The position numbers and the translations under genes were made by a program. 31,833 nt of DNA, from NCBI GenBank assembly GCA_937893835.1, contig CALCSS010000004.1:1-31833 (forward strand), written 5' to 3'. Origin of the DNA: an uncultured Fidelibacterota bacterium. Its GTDB lineage: Bacteria > Fidelibacterota > Marinisomatia > Marinisomatales > UBA1611. The notes beneath the pieces are model-generated. The model ran no database searches, had not been told where the DNA came from, and saw only the letters and a list, made by a program, of their open reading frames with translations. Each line of letters starts with the position of its first letter. The first letter of the stretch is position 1. Shown one piece after another: positions 25,101-31,265 of the stretch.

Positions 25101-26465
25101 GATAATATAGGCATTGATCATTTTGAGTTATCTATCGGCACGAACAATGATACTATTAATATCCAAGACTGGTACCAGACCGATAGCATTGATAATGTCA
25201 TGATAGATGGATTAGACCTTGATCGTGATACTTTATATTATACATATATAAAAGCAGTTGATTCAGCTTACAATTATTCATCTGCAGTAAGGACTGATGG
25301 TATTTATTTTGATGATTCTGAACCAAAAGTAATGGTAATAACACCAGATTTTAGTGACTCATCAAAAGTTTTGTCAGTATTGAGCAAAGATTCCATAAAA
25401 ATAAAGTTCAATCGTTTGATCTATTTTTATGATTTAAAAATCCGATCTAGTGCTGATTCTAGTCTTTTGACAGAGGAATCCTACTCTGATTCAGTAATTA
25501 CGATTACTTGGGATGATACACTCACTAGTAATGATACACTCACGGTCTACCTCGATAGTGCCCTTGCCTACAATTCTCTCTTTGTGTCTGAAACATTATA
25601 TTTCTTTAGTCACCTATGGGGAGATCTGAATTATGATTATGATCTGACCGTAGAAGATATTCTTCAATTTAATAGGTCGTGGCCTGAAATTGATCTAGGA
25701 CCTTTTCTAGGTTCTCCTCCGCATATAAGACCTACTCCAGATGGACAAGCGAATTTGACGGATCTATCATCTTTTGCAAAAATGTGGCAATGGAGATATT
25801 TCAATTTATCGTTAGATACACTACAAAATGCATCTAGGATTCAAGATGATCTATCTATTATCGGACGAGGTTCTCATATCGAGTTCACTATGCCTGAACA
25901 AACGTGTATGGCAGAGATCTTGGTCGGGAATTCCAACCTTAACATTGAAAAGATGAATGTAATCAAACCAACTACTAATACCTTTTTATTCAAATCCATT
26001 GATTCTTTACATTCCATAGTTCAATTTTCCTTGGCAGATCATAGAGGCTTGGACTCCAGTTTGAAAATGACTGTCCCCGTAGATCAATCTCATTCATTAT
26101 CAGCAACAATTCAATATCGTTTTTTAGATAATGTTGGCAATCTTCTTTCTAGTGGCATCGACCACCTAGATCTAGATCTATTACCAGAAAAATTTATAGT
26201 TTATGACAATTATCCAAATCCCTTTAATCCAATAACAACAATTCGATATGAAATTCCTGATCATAGAGATATCAAGATCAAGGTAATTGATATAATGGGA
26301 CGTACCATCAAATCAGTTGACCTTGATTACATGATGGCAGGTAGACACGCCTATGTTTGGAATGGGACAAATGATTTTGGTAAGTTGGTCAGTACAGGAA
26401 TTTATTTTTTACAGATCAATGCAGGACCTGATACTAGAATAAAAAAGATGCTTTTATTGAAATAA
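19152..26465 (+). CDS. Giant multidomain surface protein with dockerin-like and T9SS-type sorting modules
   Basis: A 2437-residue exported protein. Rough domain order: signal peptide 1-16 (IFLLSISFLMGQ); MAM/choice-of-anchor-like jelly roll 17-190 (LLDEHFNNASDLPDGWEF...YIDAWHVDDVRVD); Ig-like A repeat 193-290; type B repeat 293-650 interrupted by a LamG/concanavalin-like domain at about 342-531; then alternating A (10 in all) and B (3 in all) repeats to about 1843; two FN3-like domains 1845-2053; a further Ig-like domain to about 2154; a dockerin-like segment 2155-2217; a beta domain; and a C-terminal FlgD/T9SS-type sorting domain 2348-2437 (NYPNPFNPITTIRYEIP ... GIYFLQI). It has no catalytic motif, so it is probably an adhesin or scaffold on the cell surface. 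It starts at ATG 19152 inside the stop of the cohesin-like gene. The stop is directly next to that of the convergent MarC-family gene. Confidence 0.93.
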   Translation: MIKRSIFLLSISFLMGQTLLDEHFNNASDLPDGWEFIPENYPSNTGQWQISSWNTNFNNNAPSATYYWSPSQPNTFANPYDGHYMYSPIINVGTLTTVIIRFQIALDGYPSPAGHYNGMNIEYSSDGGDWVTALNYEISAGGGQVDIMPRTESFFASMDGTLQLRWETYGTNSYYIDAWHVDDVRVDVIPSITNASISSNNTDDNQKAIPGDIVSLEFTLPNDPDPGSPFVLINSTEVPITNPSGLDYVAAYTVPEDATDGPISFLVDFTSDGVSGPTCRNTTDDTNVLVDVSVPAVPTVTDNVISIGEDSHPAIWSSTDTQVQVDVLVPNDTTVIGFDYVDGNSLSFQGNSGQVTIPWNDVYLVSNEFTIEAYINVNSAQNYEGFLDFGNYGNTEQRGFGFFLYSGGWRFYLKTTGTQKTDIEHIVASASVNTWVHFAARFQNGDLTLYRDGIPVDFRNDYVGPVDWSGFSDDLILGSFDKTSTKFFDGKIDEVRLWNVARDENLIKAYKAVALNGDEDGLIGYWRLDEGSPATTSIDLSTTNNSANLENGVEWVQDSPFFFQEDVLDPYSIIGSKFQILSKILDNDLIPIGERIVITEDHSIAGEISLTAPSDDFEGIQDFAHELEGQFSARLFDQAGNYEDGNISSTTLPIDIEANEPIFVSMTSNNTFSHLAKTGDILTISITHDEDVNIPAVTINGNDGDESDLGGEQFQISYTLLGTEPEGEIGTLQSIFTDYLGNDGSYNGGSIGEGATVVNYDRTLPTLNQVTIISNNLNTQWAMVGDQVTVNATASEVILSRASTIQSQSTTISDVSNVEFNSVYEFLDTDVEGLVVFNISFSDSAGNSGIEVTNTTNSSWVVFDKTPPEDFNTGNVISTGGNQVGNIWNSTNTGINISVPIVDNDTTIINGKIQVWAKIGLNAWEQTGDPFTIDDGDVGTDKLLSLTDSQVESITGFAEEDTITFKTVIRDRPGNEKEGAESINRLVIEQTLPSINYVSYRSNFSDTTLATVGHEITLTLITDEAVQEPIVNISGQNAGISDLGNNKWTASYIMQDGDSDGIIPFEIGEILDIAGNPNDGTSSTTDGSTVTFDNIKPTLDVVRISSNNSDSTWSKIGDMVSLVFISDELLTAQVANIVDQAMVITDLGSEKYLAEYEMTEFDPEGQLDFEIFVTDSVGLESDPITETTNSSNVIFDRTLPTLDQVSIQSNNLNNTSIGIAGDDVILTFMPIEPLLIDSMVVTIANENITVLEDGEGYVATLTLTGDEPGGILPFSIDFQDRASNRGLQITNTLDDSYVNHDIVPPEILTASMYSNNQDTTWSKPGDTVFVKFSANEALDNLNILIAGNSSDHIDDGAANYRGFHIMDDDDVEGGIIFSIEYTDLGGATGPTANSTTDETIVRYDRTLPQLSNIRMSSNNAMIDSAAIGDMDSLFFTVSEAHRNIVTIIEESNVVPTQVEFEFIAVRELVDEDPDGLISFSIIMEDSAGNSTGDVTETNDGSFVWFDGTRPTLASVSFHSTNENDPSLAIVADTLVLDFESSEPLSSISVSIAQTEADTIFINETRSTYRSWYILDGNEAEGFIPFQIAFFDLVGNSGDAVSSTTDESSILFDITPPIAFAIDSVYVIGGNAILGYWNTSNDSIIIKTPISLDDESLIGGAFQPMIKFEDNEFFLFGDEIEIGIIPEVGYELLRFSRNNFESVDGYAENLNAQFTTKIIDKAGNETLGSSDGTIIHIDETIPTLDSVTISTNNVLSDNWATTSDTVSLLFRSSEGLDVISSIMASDTVIINGSMSGTLQIGKYVVNIFDPNGQISFDISFADTAGNQGVSTTETTDGTMVGIDNTSPSINALLEGYDNLDPTYYNNSDTITLYWNVEDTTSGIRETYYALGSEPNVTDVVDWTMGGVEAFGGWSDLGLENNNTYHGAAFVRDSAGNYSDTIWGNGVNIDTELPTAGTINDGQWILEMDYTPDSTSLEYLWDGFSDNIGIDHFELSIGTNNDTINIQDWYQTDSIDNVMIDGLDLDRDTLYYTYIKAVDSAYNYSSAVRTDGIYFDDSEPKVMVITPDFSDSSKVLSVLSKDSIKIKFNRLIYFYDLKIRSSADSSLLTEESYSDSVITITWDDTLTSNDTLTVYLDSALAYNSLFVSETLYFFSHLWGDLNYDYDLTVEDILQFNRSWPEIDLGPFLGSPPHIRPTPDGQANLTDLSSFAKMWQWRYFNLSLDTLQNASRIQDDLSIIGRGSHIEFTMPEQTCMAEILVGNSNLNIEKMNVIKPTTNTFLFKSIDSLHSIVQFSLADHRGLDSSLKMTVPVDQSHSLSATIQYRFLDNVGNLLSSGIDHLDLDLLPEKFIVYDNYPNPFNPITTIRYEIPDHRDIKIKVIDIMGRTIKSVDLDYMMAGRHAYVWNGTNDFGKLVSTGIYFLQINAGPDTRIKKMLLLK
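19729..24680 (+). repeat. Protein-level tandem Ig-like repeat array
   Basis: Within the giant gene, ten copies of about 100 codons share 'P-T-L-x-x-V-x-I-x-S-N-N ... GD-x-V-x-L ... F-x-I-x-F-x-D-x-x-G-N ... T-N' (type A; starts near 19729, 21130, 21440, 22120, 22436, 22741, 23050, 23365, 23672 and 24362). Three longer type B copies (near 20030, 21745, 23990) share 'V-I-x-x-G-G-N ... W-x-S-T-N' and 'A-G/P-N-E'. The copies have diverged at DNA level, so they are old duplications and not a recent slippage array. Confidence 0.8.
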
Positions 26466-27116
26466 TTAAGTTAACAGCGGCCTGATCACGGAAACGGTTC
26501 CATTTATGACAAATTGTACCGCGATCACTAGAAGGATCAATCCCATTAACCGTTGGATAATGCGCATTATGGATGTCCCTAATACTCTCATCAGCACATC
26601 TCCATTCCTCAATATGATATAAACAAATGCTAAAACGATCATTATTGATAATCCTAATGTGATATAACTATAAATTTGAGGAGTTTGACTTGATAATAGC
26701 ATAGTTGCAGTAATCGCTCCTGGCCCAGCTATCAAAGGTATCCCGATAGGACTGATCGCGATGTCTTCACTTTCTTGAGATTCTTCCTGCTCGGCTGGTG
26801 TTGTTCTTGAACGACCCACCTTTGCATCAAGCATCTTTAGACCATTTCTAAAAAAAAGTATTCCACCCATTATTTGAAATGCCTCAATTGTGATTCCAAA
26901 AAAACTAAATATCACCGATCCAAGAATTGCAAAGAGTATCAAAGTGATCAAAGCAGTAGCAGAGCCTTTTTTTGCAATTTTCACTCTATCTTCTTTGGAA
27001 AATCTTTCAGTCATTACAACAAGCAAGGGTGCAATACCGATAGGATTTATCAAGGTAAAAAGCGTTGTGAGGCAAAAGATAAAAAATTGGGTCTCAGATT
27101 GAATAAAGTCAATCAT
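26466..27116 (-). CDS. MarC/UPF0056-family integral membrane protein
   Basis: A 216-residue protein with six predicted membrane helices. The start 'TTLFTLINPIGIAPLLVVMT' and the centre 'SPIGIPLIAGPGAITATMLL' are the two inverted-repeat signatures (NPIG, GIPLIAGPGAI) of the MarC/YchE family, a possible small-molecule or amino-acid transporter group whose early link to multiple antibiotic resistance has not held up. A charged loop (RSRTTPAEQEESQESEDI) separates the halves. The ATG overlaps the argS stop by one base (TAATG), so it is the last gene of the argS transcript. The stop directly abuts that of the convergent giant gene with no spare base. Confidence 0.9.
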   Translation of the reverse strand: MIDFIQSETQFFIFCLTTLFTLINPIGIAPLLVVMTERFSKEDRVKIAKKGSATALITLILFAILGSVIFSFFGITIEAFQIMGGILFFRNGLKMLDAKVGRSRTTPAEQEESQESEDIAISPIGIPLIAGPGAITATMLLSSQTPQIYSYITLGLSIMIVLAFVYIILRNGDVLMRVLGTSIMRIIQRLMGLILLVIAVQFVINGTVSVIRPLLT

Positions 27117-28753
27117 TACATTCTTTCAGGGGCTGAAATCCCTAGTATGTTAAAACCATTTGCCAATATGATCCTTGTAGCCTTAACGATGGCCAATCTC
27201 GCTCTAGAGAGTTCAATATCATCTGTAATAACTCTACAATGATTGTAAAACTTGTGAAATCTTGCAGATAATTCTTGGAGATAGTTAGCAATGTTTTGAG
27301 GCTCTAGACTCTCATATGCTAGATCAACAAATTCTGGGAATCTCACCATATACTTTAATAGGTTCATTTCATCGTCATGTTTGAGCAATGAAGGGTCAAA
27401 TACACCCTCAAAGGTGACACCTAGATCATTTGCTCGAGAAATGATATTGCTTATTCTAGCATGGGCATATTGTAAATAATATACGGGATTTTGATCTGAC
27501 TGATCAGCAGCTAGATCCAAATCAAAGTCTAAATGTGAGTTCATGCTACGCATAACAAAAAAATAACGAACCACATCTATCCCAACTTCATTTACAAGAT
27601 CATCAAGAGTGACAAAATCAGCCTTTCTTGTAGACATTTTTATTTTTTCCCCGCCTTTCAATAACGTCACAAATTGGTATATCAATACTCTGATATGATC
27701 TGTATTGTGTCCTAATGCTTCTAAGGCAGTAATTACATCTGGATATGCATCGGCATGATCAGCACCAAACACATCAATGATAAGATCAAAATTTCTTTTG
27801 ATCTTATTGCGATGGTAGGCTGTGTCGGGTACCCTATAGGTTGGCTCTCCTGAACTTTTTATATATACTCTATCTTGATCCTTTCCAAGTGAAGAGGTTT
27901 TGAACCAGGTTGCATTTTCTTTTTCATATATGAGATTCTTTGTACGCAGTTCATTCATAAACTTGTCAATATCACCATTCTCGTAGAATGTTTTCTCATT
28001 GGTGAACTGATCAAAATTGATACCTAATTTTTTCAAAGAATCTTTTATGTCATTAAAAATGATCTCTTCTGCCTTGTTTTTGAAAATGTTGGAGCCAGAA
28101 TTCAAGTCTTTTCCATTTTCATCCAATATAATTTGAGCAATATCTTTGATATACTCTCCTTGATATCCGTCTTCAGGCAATTTTAGATCCTTACCTAAAA
28201 GCTCAAAGTATCTTGCTTCAACACTTTGTGCTAAAATTCTCATTTGCCTACCTGCATCATTAAAATAATATTCACGAGTGACCTTAAAATCTTGCCATTC
28301 AAGAATGTTTGAGACAGCATCACCTAGAATTGCATTTCTTCCGTGACCAACTGTTAGAGGACCAGTTGGATTTGCGCTTACAAATTCAACATTGGCAGTT
28401 TGACCAGTTCCAACATCTCCTTTCCCATATACTTGATTTTTATTGAGAATATGAATGATTTGAGATTGAAAATAATGATCATCAATTTCAAAATTGATGA
28501 ATCCAGGGTTTGTGATAGATATATTTGTAGTGTGTCCAGTGAGGTTATTATTTAGTTCATTGACAATATTCTTTGCTATGTCCATTGGTGATTTTTTTAA
28601 TTCTTTTGCAAGTAAGAGTGCGATATTGGAAGACAAATCTCCAAAATCAATATTCTTTGGTGGTGCAAGAGAACAATCTTTTTCTGGGTATGACAAAGAG
28701 CGAAGTGCCAATGTGATGGCATTCCTTATTTTTTCTTTAAGTGGTGTCATCAT
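27116..28753 (-). CDS. argS: Arginyl-tRNA synthetase
   Basis: Charges tRNA-Arg with arginine using ATP (EC 6.1.1.19). The 545-residue length fits the family. The N-terminal Add-1 domain (about 1-110) is followed by the class I catalytic core with 'ANPTGPLTVGHGRNAILGD' (HIGH-type HGRN at 137-140) and KMSTRKADFVT (KMSKS-type, near 370). The C-terminal DALR anticodon domain includes YYLQYAHARISNIISRA and ends at AERM-type PERM. Two adjacent ATGs (28753, 28750) lie within the end of rsfS, a 17-bp overlap, so translation is coupled. The next gene overlaps by one base. Essential housekeeping enzyme; no anomalies seen. Confidence 0.97.
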   Translation of the reverse strand: MMTPLKEKIRNAITLALRSLSYPEKDCSLAPPKNIDFGDLSSNIALLLAKELKKSPMDIAKNIVNELNNNLTGHTTNISITNPGFINFEIDDHYFQSQIIHILNKNQVYGKGDVGTGQTANVEFVSANPTGPLTVGHGRNAILGDAVSNILEWQDFKVTREYYFNDAGRQMRILAQSVEARYFELLGKDLKLPEDGYQGEYIKDIAQIILDENGKDLNSGSNIFKNKAEEIIFNDIKDSLKKLGINFDQFTNEKTFYENGDIDKFMNELRTKNLIYEKENATWFKTSSLGKDQDRVYIKSSGEPTYRVPDTAYHRNKIKRNFDLIIDVFGADHADAYPDVITALEALGHNTDHIRVLIYQFVTLLKGGEKIKMSTRKADFVTLDDLVNEVGIDVVRYFFVMRSMNSHLDFDLDLAADQSDQNPVYYLQYAHARISNIISRANDLGVTFEGVFDPSLLKHDDEMNLLKYMVRFPEFVDLAYESLEPQNIANYLQELSARFHKFYNHCRVITDDIELSRARLAIVKATRIILANGFNILGISAPERM

Positions 28754-29105
28754 CTATCTTCATATGTGGAGCATCAGCCCATAGACGTTCAAGGTTATAG
28801 TATTCTCTCTCATTTTTATTGAATATGTGAACCACAATGTCAAAATAGTCTAATAAGACCCAATTTTGATTTTCATAACCCTCTAAATGACGAGGTTTAT
28901 GATCGGTCCCCTTTCGTATGTTATCTGTTATTGCTTTTACCTGAGGTTCTGATTCACCATGGCAAATGATAAAAAAATCCGCCAAAGAAGATAACCCTCT
29001 TATATCCAATGCAACTACCTGACATGCCTTTTTTTCAAGTGCTAGGTCTAGTATTTGTTTTAGTAGTGGTTGGTCAGAAATGAAATCCGGTTCGGATTTA
29101 TTCAT
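28737..29105 (-). CDS. rsfS: Ribosomal silencing factor RsfS (Iojap family)
   Basis: Binds ribosomal protein L14 on the large subunit and blocks subunit joining during starvation. The 122-residue protein shows the family core 'ALDIRGLSSLADFFIICHGE', then the helix SEPQVKAITDNIRKG, 'NWVLLDYFDIVVHIFNKNER' and YYNLERLW. Start ATG 29105 directly follows the LytR_C gene stop. The last 17 bp overlap argS. The order LytR_C gene then rsfS is found in other bacteria, so this is a conserved housekeeping block. Confidence 0.95.
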   Translation of the reverse strand: MNKSEPDFISDQPLLKQILDLALEKKACQVVALDIRGLSSLADFFIICHGESEPQVKAITDNIRKGTDHKPRHLEGYENQNWVLLDYFDIVVHIFNKNEREYYNLERLWADAPHMKIDDDTT

Positions 29106-29651
29106 TTATTTTGTACTGGCTATAAAATCAAAGACATTGGAGTAAGTTTGGATATCCTTTCCAAGAATAATTGTTACATCCACACCTAGGGATTCATCTG
29201 GTTTGGTTTGGATTACAGTTTCATCATTTTGTGCAATCCCAAAAGATTTTCTTAATAATTCAACCGCTTCAAGCTTTTCATTCCTTAATATGATCAAAGT
29301 ATTTGGGTAGCTATGATTATCTGCATTATCAGATCTGATTACGTCTATCTGATACTCTAATAAAAGAAATTCAGCTGTCTTGGCAGCTATGCCTTTTATT
29401 CCACATCCATTGAGTACCTCGACTTTTATATTATGGACTGGATTTAAATTATGAACATCAGCAGCAAGTTTTCGAGGTTGATTCTTTTTGGGGAAGTTAA
29501 CTTCGATTGGTATTCCCCTATGAGAGGAATTCTGAGAGAATGAATAAATAAACCCTAAAAGAAGTACGCCGACAATACCAATGGCCGCGTTAAGGGGCAG
29601 ATATTGTTGGTTTTGTTTTTTTGGCTTACGACGGGCTTTCTTTTTGGCCAC
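29106..29651 (-). CDS. Membrane-anchored LytR_C-domain protein
   Basis: A 181-residue protein starting at GTG 29651, directly after the upstream stop (TAAGTG). A very basic N-terminus (AKKKARRKPKKQNQQ) precedes one membrane helix (about 21-40, LNAAIGIVGVLLLGFIYSF). The periplasmic part contains a LytR_C domain at about 74-172: 'IKVEVLNGCGIKGIAAKTAE', then LEYQIDVIRSDNAD, PNTLIILRN and VDVTIILGKD. LytR_C domains occur at the end of LytR-CpsA-Psr proteins or alone; the precise role is unknown but is linked to the cell envelope. There is no LCP catalytic domain here. Confidence 0.88.
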   Translation of the reverse strand: MAKKKARRKPKKQNQQYLPLNAAIGIVGVLLLGFIYSFSQNSSHRGIPIEVNFPKKNQPRKLAADVHNLNPVHNIKVEVLNGCGIKGIAAKTAEFLLLEYQIDVIRSDNADNHSYPNTLIILRNEKLEAVELLRKSFGIAQNDETVIQTKPDESLGVDVTIILGKDIQTYSNVFDFIASTK

Positions 29652-30122
29652 TTACTGAATGAACCTCATATTGAAGGGTGAAGGAGTTTGGTATCTTTGT
29701 CTATGTGGTAAATTCTGAAACCGAAGTTGCAGAAATGAATTTTTTGTAGGTTTGTAAGTAATCCCTGCATCATAGGCAAGGTCTAGTTGGTCGATTAATT
29801 TGCCTTGTTGTTGAAAAGGTGATTGAGATCTAAATAGTGTTACATTTGCATCGATCTTCAAGTTGTCCATTGCAAGATAGGAGATTCTATTTGTCAATCC
29901 TGTCATAGAGTACATATTTTGTCCATTCGACATCATGGACATCGTAAAACCATGGCTCAGATTAAATCTATGAGAATCAAATAGAGAAAGTGATCGTTGG
30001 GAGTCCAATTCTCCATTCAAGTTTGTAGGAATCTCTCCTGTTTGCACATCAGAACGGAACTGCGCAGAGAGTGCTGTTAGAAGCAAGATCGTAATTAGAA
30101 TTGGTTTTAATGTGACTCTCAT
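29652..30122 (-). CDS. Exported hypothetical protein, possible outer-membrane beta-rich
   Basis: Not recognised as a named family. The 156-residue product has a signal peptide (about 1-20, LKPILITILLLTALSAQ). The remainder alternates polar and hydrophobic residues in beta-strand fashion (RFNLSHGFTMSMMSNGQNMY, MDNLKIDANVTLF, AGITYKPTKNSFLQLRFQNL), as in short outer-membrane or periplasmic beta proteins. The stop abuts the GTG of the LytR_C gene, so the gene is probably transcribed with the housekeeping block. 67 bp separate it from mnmA upstream. Confidence 0.7.
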   Translation of the reverse strand: MRVTLKPILITILLLTALSAQFRSDVQTGEIPTNLNGELDSQRSLSLFDSHRFNLSHGFTMSMMSNGQNMYSMTGLTNRISYLAMDNLKIDANVTLFRSQSPFQQQGKLIDQLDLAYDAGITYKPTKNSFLQLRFQNLPHRQRYQTPSPFNMRFIQ

Positions 30123-30189
30123 TATTATATGAATTTAATACAGGTAAGTTTGTTCCAAAATAGAAGACAATGAATTTTTTAAAAATTAA

Positions 30190-31263
30190 TTAATTTGAAT
30201 ATGAATCAATTATAGCACCACCCAAACATAGGTCACCATCGTAGAATACGACCGATTGTCCAGGTGCAATTCCAAAGCATGGCGTTTCAAATTCTATGGA
30301 GATATTGTTTTGATCAATGTCTTTGATCTGACATGGTACATCATTTGCACGATAACGAATTTTTGCTTTCAACCCATTATTTTCAGGCATATTCCCAGAT
30401 ATCCAATGTAGTTTTGATGCTTTAAGGAATTTATGGTATAACGCAGGATTGTTATGACCTTGACCAACGATTAGTTGATTGTGCTCAATATTCTTTTCAA
30501 TCACATACCAAGCCCCGTCAACATCACTATGCCCACCACCAATTCCCAATCCTTTTCGTTGTCCAATGGTATAATACATTAGTCCATCATGTTGTCCGAT
30601 ATTTTGCCCATCACTCGTGATGATATACCCAGGATTGGCTGGTATATATTGTTTTAAAAAATCTTTTATATTTCGTTCTCCAATAAAACAGATTCCAACA
30701 CTGTCTTTCTTATCAAAGTTATCAAAACCAAGTTTTTCAGCTTTTTTTCTGACATCGGATTTGATATGATCTCCAATTGGGAATAACGCACTCGAAATTT
30801 GTTTCTGATCTAGCCCATATAAGAAATAACTCTGGTCTTTTGAGTGGTCTAGGCCTTTTAATAATTTTATTGTTCCATCCCTATTATCGGTTCTCACATA
30901 GTGACCAGTTGCAATTTTATCAGCTCCAAGTTCTAGTGCATGATTTAGAAATTCCTTGAATTTTATTTCGTTGTTACATAGCACATCAGGGTTTGGAGTA
31001 CGACCATTCTTGTATTCTTCCAAGAAATATTGAAATACTCGATCCCAATATTCTTTGGCAAAGTTTACCGAGTGAAGAGGAATTTTTAAACTATCACATA
31101 CTTGCAGTGCATCTATATAATCTTGTTCAGATGTACAATATTCAGACTCTTCTTCCCAATTTTTCATAAAAAAAGCCTCAACATCATGACCCTCATCAAT
31201 AAGTATGGATGCTGCCACTGCGCTATCCACACCTCCACTCATCCCTATGATGATCCTACTCAT
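30190..31263 (-). CDS. mnmA: tRNA-specific 2-thiouridylase MnmA
   Basis: Adds sulfur to U34 of tRNA-Lys, -Glu and -Gln using ATP and a persulfide relay. The 357-residue protein starts 'MSRIIIGMSGGVDSAVAASI' with the PP-loop SGGVDS. Catalytic Cys96 lies in NPDVLCNNEIKF and Cys192 in SVGICFIGERN, the pair that forms the persulfide. ATGHYVR, DQSYFLYGL and YTIGQRKGLGIGG are further family signatures. The ATG is 2 bp after the stop of the cysteine desulfurase gene, the enzyme that supplies the sulfur, so the two probably act in one pathway. Confidence 0.97.
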   Translation of the reverse strand: MSRIIIGMSGGVDSAVAASILIDEGHDVEAFFMKNWEEESEYCTSEQDYIDALQVCDSLKIPLHSVNFAKEYWDRVFQYFLEEYKNGRTPNPDVLCNNEIKFKEFLNHALELGADKIATGHYVRTDNRDGTIKLLKGLDHSKDQSYFLYGLDQKQISSALFPIGDHIKSDVRKKAEKLGFDNFDKKDSVGICFIGERNIKDFLKQYIPANPGYIITSDGQNIGQHDGLMYYTIGQRKGLGIGGGHSDVDGAWYVIEKNIEHNQLIVGQGHNNPALYHKFLKASKLHWISGNMPENNGLKAKIRYRANDVPCQIKDIDQNNISIEFETPCFGIAPGQSVVFYDGDLCLGGAIIDSYSN

Positions 31264-31265
31264 TG

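Noticed and set aside
19152..26465. Giant gene as a cellulosome-type or polysaccharide-degrading enzyme because of LamG and dockerin-like modules
   Set aside because: No catalytic domain is visible; the rest of the protein is Ig-like, FN3-like and sorting modules, which fits a structural or adhesive role.
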